64,000 nucleotides of DNA from Pseudidiomarina terrestris (GTDB lineage: Bacteria > Pseudomonadota > Gammaproteobacteria > Enterobacterales > Alteromonadaceae). Of the stretch, positions 55,133-64,000 are shown piece by piece. The DNA is taken from NCBI RefSeq assembly GCF_030466405.1, contig NZ_JAGGJF010000002.1, positions 62,001 through 126,000 on the forward strand, read 5' to 3'. Every line of letters starts with the position of its first letter. Position 1 is the stretch's first letter. The notes under the pieces are model-generated. The model saw nothing but the letters and a program-made list of their open reading frames with translations. It ran no database searches and was not told the origin of the DNA. Position numbers and translations under genes: made by a program.

Positions 55133-57436
55133 ATGGAAATTCTGATTCTTTTAGTCGTCGCTGTAGTACTGCTTTTTGCAGTAAAAGAAATCCGCCGTAG
55201 CCTGATCAGCCGGCCGATGTTTGGCTTCTTTAAACGCGTCCTGCCGCCGTTGTCTGACACCGAGCGTGAGGCTATGACCGCAGGTGACGTGTGGTGGGAT
55301 GCAGAGCTTTTCAGTGGGCGGCCGGACTGGCACAAATTCCAGCAGGCGGCGCCGCCAAAGTTTACCGAAGCTGAACAGGCTTTTATTGATAACGAACTGG
55401 AAACCTTGCTGGCGATGCTGGATGACTTCAAGATCGTTCAGCAAGATTGCGATATGCCCAAAAAAGTATGGGATTACATTCGCAAAGAGAAATTTTTCGC
55501 GATGATCATCGGTAAAGAGTTTGGCGGCCTGGATTTCTCTCCGGCGGCGAACTCGCACATCGTCTCCCGCATTGCCACGCGTTCCATCAGTGCTGCGGTA
55601 TCGGTGATGGTGCCCAACTCACTGGGTCCAGGCGAACTCCTGACCCATTACGGTACGGACGAGCAGAAAAAGTATTGGCTGCCACGCCTGGCAGATGGCA
55701 CGGATATTCCTTGTTTTGCGCTCACTGGCCCGGAAGCTGGCTCGGATGCCGGGGCAATCCCGGATACCGGTATCATCTGTAAAGGTGAGCACGAAGGTAA
55801 AGAAGTTTTAGGTATCCGGCTGAACTGGGACAAACGTTACATCACGCTGGCACCGGTCGCTACGGTCGTAGGGCTGGCGTTCAAGCTGCACGATCCTGAA
55901 GGTTTAATTGGTGACAAAGAAGATATTGGTATCACCTGTGCACTGATCCCTGCCAACCATGAGGGTGTTACGACCGGTGATCGTCACTTGCCACTGAATC
56001 AGGCCTTTATGAACGGTACCACGTCAGGGCAAGATGTTTTCATCCCACTGGATTGGATTATTGGTGGTAAGGACTACGCAGGTAAGGGCTGGCGCATGCT
56101 GATGGAATGCTTGTCGGCAGGCCGCGGTATTTCTTTACCGGCGCTGGCCACGGCGACCGGACACATGGCGCAACGTATGACCGGTGCCTACGCTTATGTA
56201 CGACAGCAGTTCGGCTTGCCGATTGGCAAGTTTGAAGGGGTCCAGGAAGCTATGGGGCGTATCGGTGGTACCAATTACACCATCGAATCCATGCGGCGAC
56301 TCACCGTAGCTGCGTTGTGTGAAGGCAAGAGCCCGTCAGTGATCACGGCGATGACGAAATACCATATGACGGAAATGGGCCGTGAGGTCATTGAAGCGGC
56401 CATGGATGTGCATGCCGGTAAGGGCATTCAGCTGGGTCCGAAAAACTACCTTGGTCATGGCTACATGGCCACCCCGGTATCCATTACCGTTGAAGGCGCG
56501 AATATACTAACGCGTAACCTGATGATTTTTGGCCAGGGCGCGACGCGTTGCCATCCCTACGTGCTCAAAGAAATGGACGCGGCCGCCAACCCTGATGAAG
56601 AGCAAGGCTTAAGAGATTTCGATGAGCTGCTGCTGAAACACATTGGTTTCGCCGCCAGTAACTTCTTTGGTAGCTTCTGGATGGGGCTGACTGGAGCGCG
56701 CTTTAATTCCAGTCCAATCAGTGGTCCTACTGCTCGTTACTATCAACAGCTGACACGCATGAGCCGCGCTCTGGCGCTGACTGCAGACGCAGCAATGCTG
56801 ATACTGGGTGGTGACCTGAAGCGCAAAGAAATGCTGTCAGCGCGGCTGGGAGATGTCCTCAGCCACCTGTACATGGCTTCTGCGGTACTCAAGCGTTACG
56901 AAGACGACGGTCGTCAAAGTGGTGATCTGGTTTACGTGAATTATGCATTGCAACATCACCTGCACGCCATCGGTGAAGCCTTCGACGGTTTCTTCGCAAA
57001 CTTCCCCAACCGCGTGATTGCCTGGGGCTTACGCGTTGCAATTTTCCCGTTAGGGATTCATTACAACGCTCCTGCGGATGAGTTGTTGCAAGGCATTGCC
57101 GACAGCATGATGGAGCCGGGCGTCACCCGTGACCGCCATACCTTCCTGTGTTACTGGAAAGATGATCCTAAAGATATGACCGGTCATATGGAGCTGGCAT
57201 TTACCGCTATGAAAGCACATGAGAGTGTCTACAAACGCTTGCAGAAAGCTGAGAAACGTGGCGAGATTGCGCCCAACCTGGCGGGCGACGAGCTGGTGAA
57301 AGCGGCGCGGAAAGCGGACATTTTAAGTGCCGACGAGGCGAAGAGCCTCAAGCAGGTAGAGAAACTGCGGATTGCGGCGATTGCCGTGGATCAGTTCGCA
57401 CCAGGGACCCTGGAAAAGAGAACGTTCGCTAAGTAG
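55133..57436 (+). CDS. fadE: acyl-CoA dehydrogenase FadE
   Basis: FAD enzyme for the first step of fatty-acid beta-oxidation. The 767-aa product has an N-terminal membrane helix (about 3-18), the acyl-CoA dehydrogenase core (LTGPEAGSDAGAIPD near 198-212; VEGANILTRNL containing the likely catalytic Glu), and a C-terminal FadE-specific domain of about 250 aa. Length is near E. coli FadE (814 aa). Directly downstream of psrA. Its last four codons and stop lie inside the terminator stem-loop. Confidence 0.94.
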   Translation: MEILILLVVAVVLLFAVKEIRRSLISRPMFGFFKRVLPPLSDTEREAMTAGDVWWDAELFSGRPDWHKFQQAAPPKFTEAEQAFIDNELETLLAMLDDFKIVQQDCDMPKKVWDYIRKEKFFAMIIGKEFGGLDFSPAANSHIVSRIATRSISAAVSVMVPNSLGPGELLTHYGTDEQKKYWLPRLADGTDIPCFALTGPEAGSDAGAIPDTGIICKGEHEGKEVLGIRLNWDKRYITLAPVATVVGLAFKLHDPEGLIGDKEDIGITCALIPANHEGVTTGDRHLPLNQAFMNGTTSGQDVFIPLDWIIGGKDYAGKGWRMLMECLSAGRGISLPALATATGHMAQRMTGAYAYVRQQFGLPIGKFEGVQEAMGRIGGTNYTIESMRRLTVAALCEGKSPSVITAMTKYHMTEMGREVIEAAMDVHAGKGIQLGPKNYLGHGYMATPVSITVEGANILTRNLMIFGQGATRCHPYVLKEMDAAANPDEEQGLRDFDELLLKHIGFAASNFFGSFWMGLTGARFNSSPISGPTARYYQQLTRMSRALALTADAAMLILGGDLKRKEMLSARLGDVLSHLYMASAVLKRYEDDGRQSGDLVYVNYALQHHLHAIGEAFDGFFANFPNRVIAWGLRVAIFPLGIHYNAPADELLQGIADSMMEPGVTRDRHTFLCYWKDDPKDMTGHMELAFTAMKAHESVYKRLQKAEKRGEIAPNLAGDELVKAARKADILSADEAKSLKQVEKLRIAAIAVDQFAPGTLEKRTFAK

Positions 57437-57449
57437 CGAACGTTCTTTT
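57420..57449. terminator. terminator overlapping the fadE stop codon
   Basis: GAACGTTCGCT (57420-57430) and AGCGAACGTTC (57435-57445) form an 11-bp stem with a 4-base loop, followed by TTTT; AAAAG precedes. The fadE TAG stop (57434-57436) lies at the loop and 3' arm. It can also serve ettA on the minus strand. Confidence 0.75.
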
Positions 57450-57466
57450 CGGGTCAGGGATGACCG

Positions 57467-59131
57467 TTAGCCAATCGGTTTATAACGCATGCGGTGCGGT
57501 TGCATCGCTTGCTCACCGAGGCTCTGTTTCATATAAGCTTCGTAATCCGTGTAGTTACCTTCATAGAAGTTAATCTGGCCTTCGTCACGGTAATCCAGGA
57601 TGTGCGTCGCGACGCGATCCAGGAACCAACGGTCGTGCGAAATCACCATTGCTGAGCCCGGGAATTCGAGTAAGGCTTCTTCCAGTGCCCGCAGGGTTTC
57701 TACATCAAGGTCGTTGGTTGGCTCATCGAGCAGCAACAGGTTGCCGCCAGCTTTTAACAACGCTGCCAGGTGCACCCGATTACGCTCACCGCCCGATAAC
57801 TCACCAATGCGCTTCTGCTGGTCGTTACCACGGAAGTTGAAACGACCGACATAAGCGCGACTGTTGATTTCAAAGTTACCAATGCGGAGGATGTCCTGAC
57901 CGTCGGAAATTTCCTGCCAGACGGTATTTTTGTCATTCATGTTGTCGCGGAATTGGTCGACACTGGCGAGCTGCACAGTTTCGCCAAGTTCAACCGTACC
58001 GCCGTCCGGCTGCTCTTTGCCGGTGATCATACGGAACAGCGTTGATTTACCCGCACCGTTGGGACCGATAATGCCGACAATGGCACCTTTTGGCACACTG
58101 AAGCTCAAATCATCAATCAACACGCGACCATCGTAAGCTTTCTGCAGGTGTTCAACTTCAAGTACCTTGTCACCCAGGCGTGGACCCGGTGGAATAAACA
58201 GCTCGTTGGTCTCGTTACGCTTCTGATAATCGCCACTTTGCAGTTCTTCAAAGCGCGACATCCGGGCTTTACTCTTCGCCTGCCGGCCTTTCGGATTCTG
58301 ACGCACCCATTCCAGCTCCTGCTTGATGCTGCGCTGGCGGGCTTTTTCGCTTTTCTCTTCCTGCTCCAGCCGTTTTTCTTTTTGTTCCAGCCAGGAGGAG
58401 TAGTTGCCTTCCCACGGAATGCCGTAACCACGGTCAAGCTCTAGGATCCAGCCGGCGACGTTGTCGAGGAAATAGCGATCGTGGGTAATGGCAACGACAG
58501 TACCATCGTACTCGTGCAAGAAGGTTTCCAGCCAGGCTACGGACTCAGCATCAAGGTGGTTGGTCGGTTCATCGAGTAGCAGCATGTCCGGCTTGCTGAG
58601 CAACAAGCGGCAGATAGCTACGCGCCGGCGTTCACCACCAGAGAGGACACTGATTTTGCTGTCCCATGGCGGCAGGCGCAGCGAGTCAGCAGCACGCTCA
58701 AGAATATTGTCCAGATTATGGCCGTCTTTGGCTTGAATGATAGCTTCCAGCTCGCCCTGACGTTTTGCCAGAGCATCAAAGTCAGCATTCTCATCGGCAT
58801 AGGCAGCATAAACTTCATCAAGCTCGGTTAATGCATTTTTAACTTCAGCAACGGCTTCTTCGACGGTCTCGCGAACGGTTTTCGATTCATCGAGTTGCGG
58901 TTCCTGCGGCAGGTAACCAATCTCAATACCGGCTAAGGGGCGCGCTTCACCTTCGAATTCCTTATCGACGCCTGCCATAATGCGCAACAGGGTAGATTTA
59001 CCCGCACCGTTTAGACCTAACACGCCAATTTTAGCGCCCGGGAAAAACGACAGCGAAATGTCTTTTAGGATGGTCTTTTTGGGCGGGACAACTTTACTCA
59101 CCCGTGTCATTGAGTAGATATACTGTGCCAT
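57467..59131 (-). CDS. ettA: energy-dependent translational throttle protein EttA
   Basis: ABC-F protein that binds the ribosomal E site and gates entry into elongation according to ATP/ADP. From ATG 59131 the product is 554 aa (E. coli 555), with two ABC domains: Walker A GLNGAGKST and GPNGAGKST, signatures LSGGERRR and LSGGERNR, and the interdomain linker rich in Lys/Arg/Glu near 245-300. The longer frame to 59278 would overlap glyA and is rejected. Confidence 0.95.
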   Translation of the reverse strand: MAQYIYSMTRVSKVVPPKKTILKDISLSFFPGAKIGVLGLNGAGKSTLLRIMAGVDKEFEGEARPLAGIEIGYLPQEPQLDESKTVRETVEEAVAEVKNALTELDEVYAAYADENADFDALAKRQGELEAIIQAKDGHNLDNILERAADSLRLPPWDSKISVLSGGERRRVAICRLLLSKPDMLLLDEPTNHLDAESVAWLETFLHEYDGTVVAITHDRYFLDNVAGWILELDRGYGIPWEGNYSSWLEQKEKRLEQEEKSEKARQRSIKQELEWVRQNPKGRQAKSKARMSRFEELQSGDYQKRNETNELFIPPGPRLGDKVLEVEHLQKAYDGRVLIDDLSFSVPKGAIVGIIGPNGAGKSTLFRMITGKEQPDGGTVELGETVQLASVDQFRDNMNDKNTVWQEISDGQDILRIGNFEINSRAYVGRFNFRGNDQQKRIGELSGGERNRVHLAALLKAGGNLLLLDEPTNDLDVETLRALEEALLEFPGSAMVISHDRWFLDRVATHILDYRDEGQINFYEGNYTDYEAYMKQSLGEQAMQPHRMRYKPIG

Positions 59132-59255
59132 AGCAGCAACAATTCCTTCGTTCGACTTGAATAAGGCCGCTATTTTAACCCTTAAGTTGGCGTGAACCCA
59201 AGTATATTGGTAAACTACGGCGCAAATGATGTCCCGTTTGAAGTCAGGAGCCCCG

Positions 59256-60512
59256 ATGTTAAAAAATGACATGAACATTGCCGATTATGATGCTGAACTC
59301 TGGCAAGCAATGACTGGCGAGGTTGAGCGCCAGGAAGAACATATTGAACTTATTGCTTCAGAAAACTATACCAGTCCACGCGTGCTGCAGGCACAGGGCT
59401 CCCAGCTGACCAATAAATACGCTGAAGGTTACCCTCACAAGCGTTATTACGGCGGCTGTGAATATGTCGACATGGTCGAGGACCTGGCCATCGAACGGGC
59501 CAAACAATTGTTTGGTGCAAAATACGCAAACGTGCAGCCGCATGCCGGTTCCCAGGCAAACTCAGCTGTTTTCCTGGCGTTATTGCAAGCCGGCGATACA
59601 GTGCTGGGTATGAGCCTGGCTCACGGTGGCCATCTGACCCACGGGTCGGGCGTAAACTTCTCGGGTAAACTTTACAATGCTGTCCAGTACGGTCTTGACG
59701 AGAGCACCGGCGAAATCGATTACGCTGAAGTACGTGCGTTAGCGAAAGAACACCAACCCAAGCTTATCGTCGCAGGTTTTTCTGCCTATTCAGGCGTGAT
59801 CGACTGGGCGAAGTTCCGCGAGATTGCGGACGAGGTCGGTGCTTATTTGCTGGTTGATATGGCGCACGTTGCGGGTCTGGTCGCTGCCGGTTTGTATCCC
59901 AACCCGGTACCTTATGCGGATGTTGTTACCACGACCACGCACAAAACGCTGGCCGGTCCGCGTAGCGGCCTGATTTTGTCTGGTAAAGACGACGAAGCAC
60001 TACATAAAAAACTGAACAGTGGCGTGTTTCCCGGCAGTCAGGGTGGACCGCTGTGTCATGTGATCGCGGCCAAAGCAGTGGCATTTAAAGAAGCGATGGA
60101 GCCGGAATTTAAGGCGTATCAGCAACAAGTGCTGACCAATGCCAATGCCATGGTCAAAGTGCTGCAGGAGCGCGGCTACAAGATCGTCTCCGGTGGCACC
60201 CAGAACCATTTATTCCTGGTTGACCTTATCGATAAAGACATCACCGGTAAAGATGCTGATGCAGCTCTTGGTCGTGCCTTTATCACCGTTAACAAAAACT
60301 CAGTACCGAATGACCCGCGCTCACCATTTGTGACTTCAGGTCTGCGTTTAGGTACGCCAGCGATCACCCGCCGCGGTTTCAAACAAGCTGAAGCGGAGCA
60401 GGTCGGTCACTGGATTTGTGATGTGCTCGATAATATCGAAAACGAAGACAAAATCAGCGAAGTGCGTGAACAGGTAAAAGCCTTGTGCAAACGCTTCCCG
60501 GTCTACGGTTAA
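59256..60512 (+). CDS. glyA: serine hydroxymethyltransferase
   Basis: PLP enzyme interconverting serine and glycine with tetrahydrofolate. From ATG 59256 the product is 418 aa (E. coli 417) with [28 protein letters not shown] and PLP Lys230 in [19 protein letters not shown] at 59246-59250 is five bases before this ATG, which decides against the ATG at 59226. Divergent from ettA across 124 bases; no clear sigma-70 promoter could be fixed there. Confidence 0.97.
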   Translation: MLKNDMNIADYDAELWQAMTGEVERQEEHIELIASENYTSPRVLQAQGSQLTNKYAEGYPHKRYYGGCEYVDMVEDLAIERAKQLFGAKYANVQPHAGSQANSAVFLALLQAGDTVLGMSLAHGGHLTHGSGVNFSGKLYNAVQYGLDESTGEIDYAEVRALAKEHQPKLIVAGFSAYSGVIDWAKFREIADEVGAYLLVDMAHVAGLVAAGLYPNPVPYADVVTTTTHKTLAGPRSGLILSGKDDEALHKKLNSGVFPGSQGGPLCHVIAAKAVAFKEAMEPEFKAYQQQVLTNANAMVKVLQERGYKIVSGGTQNHLFLVDLIDKDITGKDADAALGRAFITVNKNSVPNDPRSPFVTSGLRLGTPAITRRGFKQAEAEQVGHWICDVLDNIENEDKISEVREQVKALCKRFPVYG

Positions 60513-60550
60513 GTTTGAGCACTACGCACTCTCAGGACTAAGGAACAGCT

Positions 60551-61000
60551 ATGCATTGTCCGTTCTGCGGTACACAAGATACTAAAGTGATTGATTCACG
60601 GCTGGTCGCTGATGGCGCTTCGGTGCGTCGTCGGCGCGAATGCAGTGAGTGCAAAGAGCGCTTTACCACTTTTGAAACCGCAGAACTGATCATGCCGCGT
60701 GTGATAAAGTCCGACGGCTCGCGCGAGCCCTTTAATGAAGACAAGTTACGCAATGGTTTGCTGCGCGCCCTGGAAAAACGTCCGGTGAGTCTGGAAGCCA
60801 TGGAGCAGGCCATTCAAAATGTGAAGTCGGCGCTGCGGGCAACGGGCGAGCGGGAAATTACCAGTCAGGTCATTGGTGGACTGGTGATGGAGAATCTGAA
60901 AGCCATTGATAAAGTCGCCTACATTCGCTTTGCTTCCGTTTACCGTGCTTTTGACGACATTCGCGAGTTTGGTGAAGAAATCGCTCGCCTCAACGACTAA
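60551..61000 (+). CDS. nrdR: transcriptional repressor NrdR
   Basis: Zinc- and ATP/dATP-binding repressor of ribonucleotide reductase genes. The 149-aa product has the zinc ribbon Cys3, Cys6, Cys31, Cys34, the [17 protein letters not shown] block and an ATP-cone (about 49-139). AAGGA precedes the start. The glyA-nrdR-ribD order is common in gammaproteobacteria. Confidence 0.96.
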   Translation: MHCPFCGTQDTKVIDSRLVADGASVRRRRECSECKERFTTFETAELIMPRVIKSDGSREPFNEDKLRNGLLRALEKRPVSLEAMEQAIQNVKSALRATGEREITSQVIGGLVMENLKAIDKVAYIRFASVYRAFDDIREFGEEIARLND

Positions 61001-61014
61001 GCAGAGGCTCAGGC

Positions 61015-62130
61015 ATGCAGCAGAATGATGCGCAGTACATGCAGCAAGCGCTTGAACTGGCTCAGCGCGGAGCCTTTTCGGTTGCCCCCAACCCCCTGGT
61101 GGGTTGTGTGGTCGTGCGTGCTGGCGAAGTCGTTGGCCAGGGCTGGCACGAACGTCCCGGTGAACCCCATGCTGAAGTCTATGCCTTACGTGAAGCGGGC
61201 GAGCTCGCCCGCGGTGCGACCGCCTATGTAACCCTCGAACCCTGCAGCCATCATGGCCGCACGCCACCTTGTGCGGACGCATTGATAGCTGCCGGACTGG
61301 CGCGGGTGGTCATCGCTATGCAGGATCCCAATCCTCTGGTCGCAGGACAGGGCATACAACGGTTGCGCGAGGCCGGTATTGAGGTGACCAGCGGTGTGCT
61401 TGAGGCTGCCGCACGGCAACTGAACTGTGGTTTCGTCTCACGCATGGAACGACAACGGCCGTGGTTGCGGTTGAAAATGGCGATGAGCCTGGATGGCCGT
61501 ACGGCACTGGCAAATGGCCAGAGTCAATGGATTACCGGGCCGGAAGCGCGCCTCGATGTGCATGCTTATCGGGCTCAGGCTGGGGCGATCTTAACCAGCG
61601 CCCGCACCGTAATGATGGACCAGGCACGGATGACTGCACGCCACCCTAAGGCTGAACGGCAACCCTTACGGGTAGTGTTGGATCGACAGCAGCAGTTGCC
61701 CGCGGAGCATGAGTTTTTCGCAATCCCCGATCCAGTGTTGCGGGTCGTCGACGGCGAGTCTGACGAGCAGGTATGGCCTGCGCACGTCAGCACCTTGGTG
61801 TTACCAGCGAACACGGGTCGACTGCCTTTACGGGCCTTGTTTAGTCAACTGGCTGAATTAGAAATTAATGATGTGTGGACCGAATGCGGGGCAGAATTAG
61901 CCGGTGCGCTGGTCGCTGCTGAGTTGGTTGATGAATGGATTATTTACGTGGCGCCAAAATTGCTCGGGGATACCAGCCGCGGGGTGTTGCAATTGCCGCA
62001 ACTGCAGGATCTGGCGCAGGCGCCTCAACTTCGTTACCACAGCTTTACCCAGGTGGGTGATGATTTAAAAATTTGTGCACGGCCGCTTCATGGGAGCGCC
62101 GGTGCCGACAGAGGAGAAGTACAGTCGTGA
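61015..62130 (+). CDS. ribD: bifunctional riboflavin biosynthesis deaminase/reductase RibD
   Basis: Deaminates and then reduces the pyrimidine intermediate of riboflavin synthesis. The 371-aa product has a zinc deaminase domain (about 1-145) with HAEVYAL (His52, Glu54) and [12 protein letters not shown] (Cys77, Cys86), then a reductase domain (about 146-365, [21 protein letters not shown]). Follows nrdR by 14 bases and overlaps the next gene as GTGA. Confidence 0.95.
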   Translation: MQQNDAQYMQQALELAQRGAFSVAPNPLVGCVVVRAGEVVGQGWHERPGEPHAEVYALREAGELARGATAYVTLEPCSHHGRTPPCADALIAAGLARVVIAMQDPNPLVAGQGIQRLREAGIEVTSGVLEAAARQLNCGFVSRMERQRPWLRLKMAMSLDGRTALANGQSQWITGPEARLDVHAYRAQAGAILTSARTVMMDQARMTARHPKAERQPLRVVLDRQQQLPAEHEFFAIPDPVLRVVDGESDEQVWPAHVSTLVLPANTGRLPLRALFSQLAELEINDVWTECGAELAGALVAAELVDEWIIYVAPKLLGDTSRGVLQLPQLQDLAQAPQLRYHSFTQVGDDLKICARPLHGSAGADRGEVQS

Positions 62131-63251
62131 CGACCTTAAACAGTGCTGCCGAGATTATTGAAGATATCCGTCAGGGTAAAATGGTTATTTTGATGGATGA
62201 TGAAGATCGTGAGAATGAAGGCGATCTGATTATTGCGGCCGAGTGCGTAACGCCTTCAGCAATTAACTTTATGGCACGTTTCGGGCGCGGCTTGATTTGT
62301 TTAACCCTGACCGAAGAGCGCTGCCAGCAGTTGCAGTTGCCGCTGATGGTTAATCAGAATAATGCTCCGTATGCGACCAACTTTACCGTCTCAATTGAGG
62401 CGGCTGAAGGTGTCACTACTGGTATCTCAGCGGCCGACCGGGCTCGCACCGTGCAGGCGGCTGTCGCTGCTGACGCCAAGCCCAGCGATCTGGTGATGCC
62501 CGGGCACATCTTCCCGCTTAAAGCGAAATCCGGTGGCGTGCTTAACCGTGCCGGGCACACTGAAGCTGGCTGCGACCTGGCGCGTTTGGCGGGCTTCGAG
62601 CCCGCGGCTGTGATCGTCGAAGTGCTGAATGAAGACGGTACGATGGCGCGTCGCCCTGATTTAGAAAAATTTGCCGCAGAACATGACTTGAAGATGGGCA
62701 CCATTGCCGATTTGATCGAGTACCGTTCACTGACTGAAAAAACCGTGGAGCGTAAAGCTGAATGCCGGCTGCCGACCCGATTCGGTGATTTCGACCTGGT
62801 TACTTATCAGGACACCATCGATAAGCAGGTTCATTATGCTTTGATTAAAGGTGACATCAACGATGCTGATGCAGTCAATGTGCGGGTGCATCTGCAGGAT
62901 ACCTTTAACGATCTGTTTTCGACGGATCGCGCCAGTCAGCGCAGCTGGCCGCTTGCCCATGCGATGGAATTTATTGGTGAGAAGGGCGGTGTTTTGGTCG
63001 TCATTGGTCGCGCTCAGACCACCGATGATATTCTTGCTCAGGTGCAAAGTTTTGCGGCAGAGGATCGCGGTGAGAGTAAACCTAGTGCGGCCGCTTCCAA
63101 CGCGTCGCGCAATGTCGGCATTGGCTCGCAGATACTGGCAGATTTAGGGGTGCATCAGATGCATCTGATGAGTTCGCCAAAACGTTACTCGGCACTGTCA
63201 GGCTTTGGTCTGGAAGTGGTCGACTTTATCGAAGATCCCGATCACGACTAA
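62127..63251 (+). CDS. ribB: 3,4-dihydroxy-2-butanone-4-phosphate synthase fused to a degenerate GTP cyclohydrolase II domain (RibBX type)
   Basis: The 374-aa product has an intact RibB domain (about 1-205): [12 protein letters not shown], the acidic metal site and [10 protein letters not shown]. The second half resembles GTP cyclohydrolase II ([26 protein letters not shown]) but lacks the zinc cysteines (no CDCG), the RQEGRGIGL motif and TNNPxK, so it should not cleave GTP. Such RibBX fusions are known in Proteobacteria, for example Shewanella. The start is GTG 62127 with AGGAG upstream, overlapping the ribD stop. No ribE or ribH follows. Confidence 0.88.
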   Translation: MTTLNSAAEIIEDIRQGKMVILMDDEDRENEGDLIIAAECVTPSAINFMARFGRGLICLTLTEERCQQLQLPLMVNQNNAPYATNFTVSIEAAEGVTTGISAADRARTVQAAVAADAKPSDLVMPGHIFPLKAKSGGVLNRAGHTEAGCDLARLAGFEPAAVIVEVLNEDGTMARRPDLEKFAAEHDLKMGTIADLIEYRSLTEKTVERKAECRLPTRFGDFDLVTYQDTIDKQVHYALIKGDINDADAVNVRVHLQDTFNDLFSTDRASQRSWPLAHAMEFIGEKGGVLVVIGRAQTTDDILAQVQSFAAEDRGESKPSAAASNASRNVGIGSQILADLGVHQMHLMSSPKRYSALSGFGLEVVDFIEDPDHD

Positions 63252-64000
63252 GCTCCAGCACCTGCTGCGCTAAGGCAGCGTTTGCGGGTGCCGTAAGTCC
63301 CGCCTCAGCGCTCGCTGAGGCGATAAAACCGTTCAGATAACTAATTTCCGTCGTTCGTCCCAGCCGGTAATCCTGCAACATGGACGAGCGGTTGGCTGCA
63401 GTTGCGCTAGCAACCTGCCGGGCATGGTCGATCAGCCTGGCTGCTTCAAGCTCGATGCCCCGCACGGCGGCTACGGCGACAATTTCCTCCGCAACCTGCT
63501 GCCATTGCGCAGCGCTGACCTGCTGTAAAAGCTCGCCGTTACGACAGTGATGCACCACAGTAAAAGGATTGATCAAACAATTTACCGCCAGTTTATGCCA
63601 GCGCCGGGTGGCGATGTTGGCGTCCCAGGTCAATGGCGGCAGAGCCTGAGCGAGCTGTTTGCAGAGCTCTTGTGGCTGCGCCAGACCCGCTTGCTGGGTC
63701 CCCAGCCAACTTTGCCCATGGCCGGCGTGCACGACCCGATCAAGCTCGCGGTAGGCACCATGGGTGGTGACCCAATGCAAGTCATGCGGCCGCAACAAAG
63801 TTGCTTCGTCGTTTAACATGCCGTTGTAACTCAGCACCAGCGTAGATGAACGAAACGCTGGCGATTGGTGCAGCTCGCGCAGCAGCGGTGCGACGTCATA
63901 GGCCTTGACCGCAGCAAAGATCCAGCAGGCCTGTGTGACTGACCTGGTGGTTGGCAAACGCACTGGAGTGTCGCCACAGCTAAGCGCGGTGGTGCCCTTT
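63226..64000 (-). CDS. panE: 2-dehydropantoate 2-reductase, 5' end outside the window
   Basis: NADPH-dependent reductase making pantoate for coenzyme A. The frame is open to the window edge; about 258 aa are visible and the N-terminal Rossmann start is missing. Visible family features are VKAYDV, the catalytic-lysine region [10 protein letters not shown], and [12 protein letters not shown] with the conserved Glu. Apparent start codons inside (for example GTG at 63963) are not real starts since coding continues upstream. The 3' end overlaps the RibBX gene by 26 bases, tail to tail. Confidence 0.85.
   Translation of the reverse strand, partial: KGTTALSCGDTPVRLPTTRSVTQACWIFAAVKAYDVAPLLRELHQSPAFRSSTLVLSYNGMLNDEATLLRPHDLHWVTTHGAYRELDRVVHAGHGQSWLGTQQAGLAQPQELCKQLAQALPPLTWDANIATRRWHKLAVNCLINPFTVVHHCRNGELLQQVSAAQWQQVAEEIVAVAAVRGIELEAARLIDHARQVASATAANRSSMLQDYRLGRTTEISYLNGFIASASAEAGLTAPANAALAQQVLELSRDRDLR

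Overview
This window is a 64 kb piece of a gammaproteobacterial chromosome carrying almost only housekeeping genes. Protein sequences and gene order suggest a marine Alteromonadales bacterium, most likely Idiomarinaceae (Idiomarina or Pseudidiomarina-like). That assignment is inference from remembered family sequences. Many blocks keep the Escherichia coli order: tpiA/secG-leuU-metY-rimP-nusA-infB-rbfA-truB-rpsO-pnp-nlpI, lipA-lipB-ybeD-dacA-rlpA-mltB-rodA-mrdA-rlmH-rsfS-nadD-holA-lptE-leuS, lnt-corC-ybeY-ybeZ-miaB-ubiF-tRNA cluster, ychF-pth, prs-ispE-lolB/hemA-prfA-prmC-sirB2-sirB1-kdsA, and nrdR-ribD.

Layout. 1-11 kb (+): triose-phosphate isomerase, SecG, two tRNAs, then the translation/transcription-factor operon ending in polynucleotide phosphorylase and NlpI, followed by a secreted HExxH metallopeptidase-like protein. 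12-33.6 kb (-): a MAPEG protein, lipoate synthesis, a D-amino-acid transaminase, the cell-elongation cluster (DacA, RlpA, MltB, RodA, PBP2), ribosome maturation/silencing (RlmH, RsfS), NadD, HolA, LptE, LeuS, Lnt, CorC, YbeY, PhoH-like YbeZ, MiaB and a DMT exporter. 33.8-35.5 kb: ubiF (+) facing five minus-strand tRNAs (Met, Leu, Gln, Gln, Leu) that share one strong promoter. 35.6-37.7 kb (-): an SDR and fumC. 37.8-42.0 kb (+): the least ordinary region, a tightly overlapping four-gene operon encoding a periplasmic cupredoxin-like protein, a membrane c-di-GMP protein with degenerate GGDEF and intact EAL, a DUF3034-like outer-membrane protein, and an exported truncated hemoglobin. 42.1-47.0 kb (-): YchF, Pth, long-form L25, Prs, IspE, LolB. 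47.1-57.4 kb (+): HemA, PrfA, PrmC, a stand-alone receiver protein, SirB2, SirB1, a DUF819 membrane protein, KdsA, then a PsrA-type TetR repressor directly upstream of fadE. 57.5-64 kb: EttA (-), GlyA, NrdR, RibD, a RibB fused to a degenerate GTP-cyclohydrolase-II domain (+), and a 2-dehydropantoate reductase (-) cut by the window end.

No gap between genes exceeds 300 bases. I see no insertion sequences, prophage genes or CRISPR arrays. The most interesting non-coding signals are hairpins: a terminator-like structure just before rimP with an alternative pairing partner, a perfect 11-bp terminator-like hairpin with a T7 tract inside the truB coding sequence, a T8-tailed hairpin in the rpsO leader, and a branched pnp leader. 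The best candidate for an under-described system is the cupredoxin / c-di-GMP / DUF3034 / exported globin operon.
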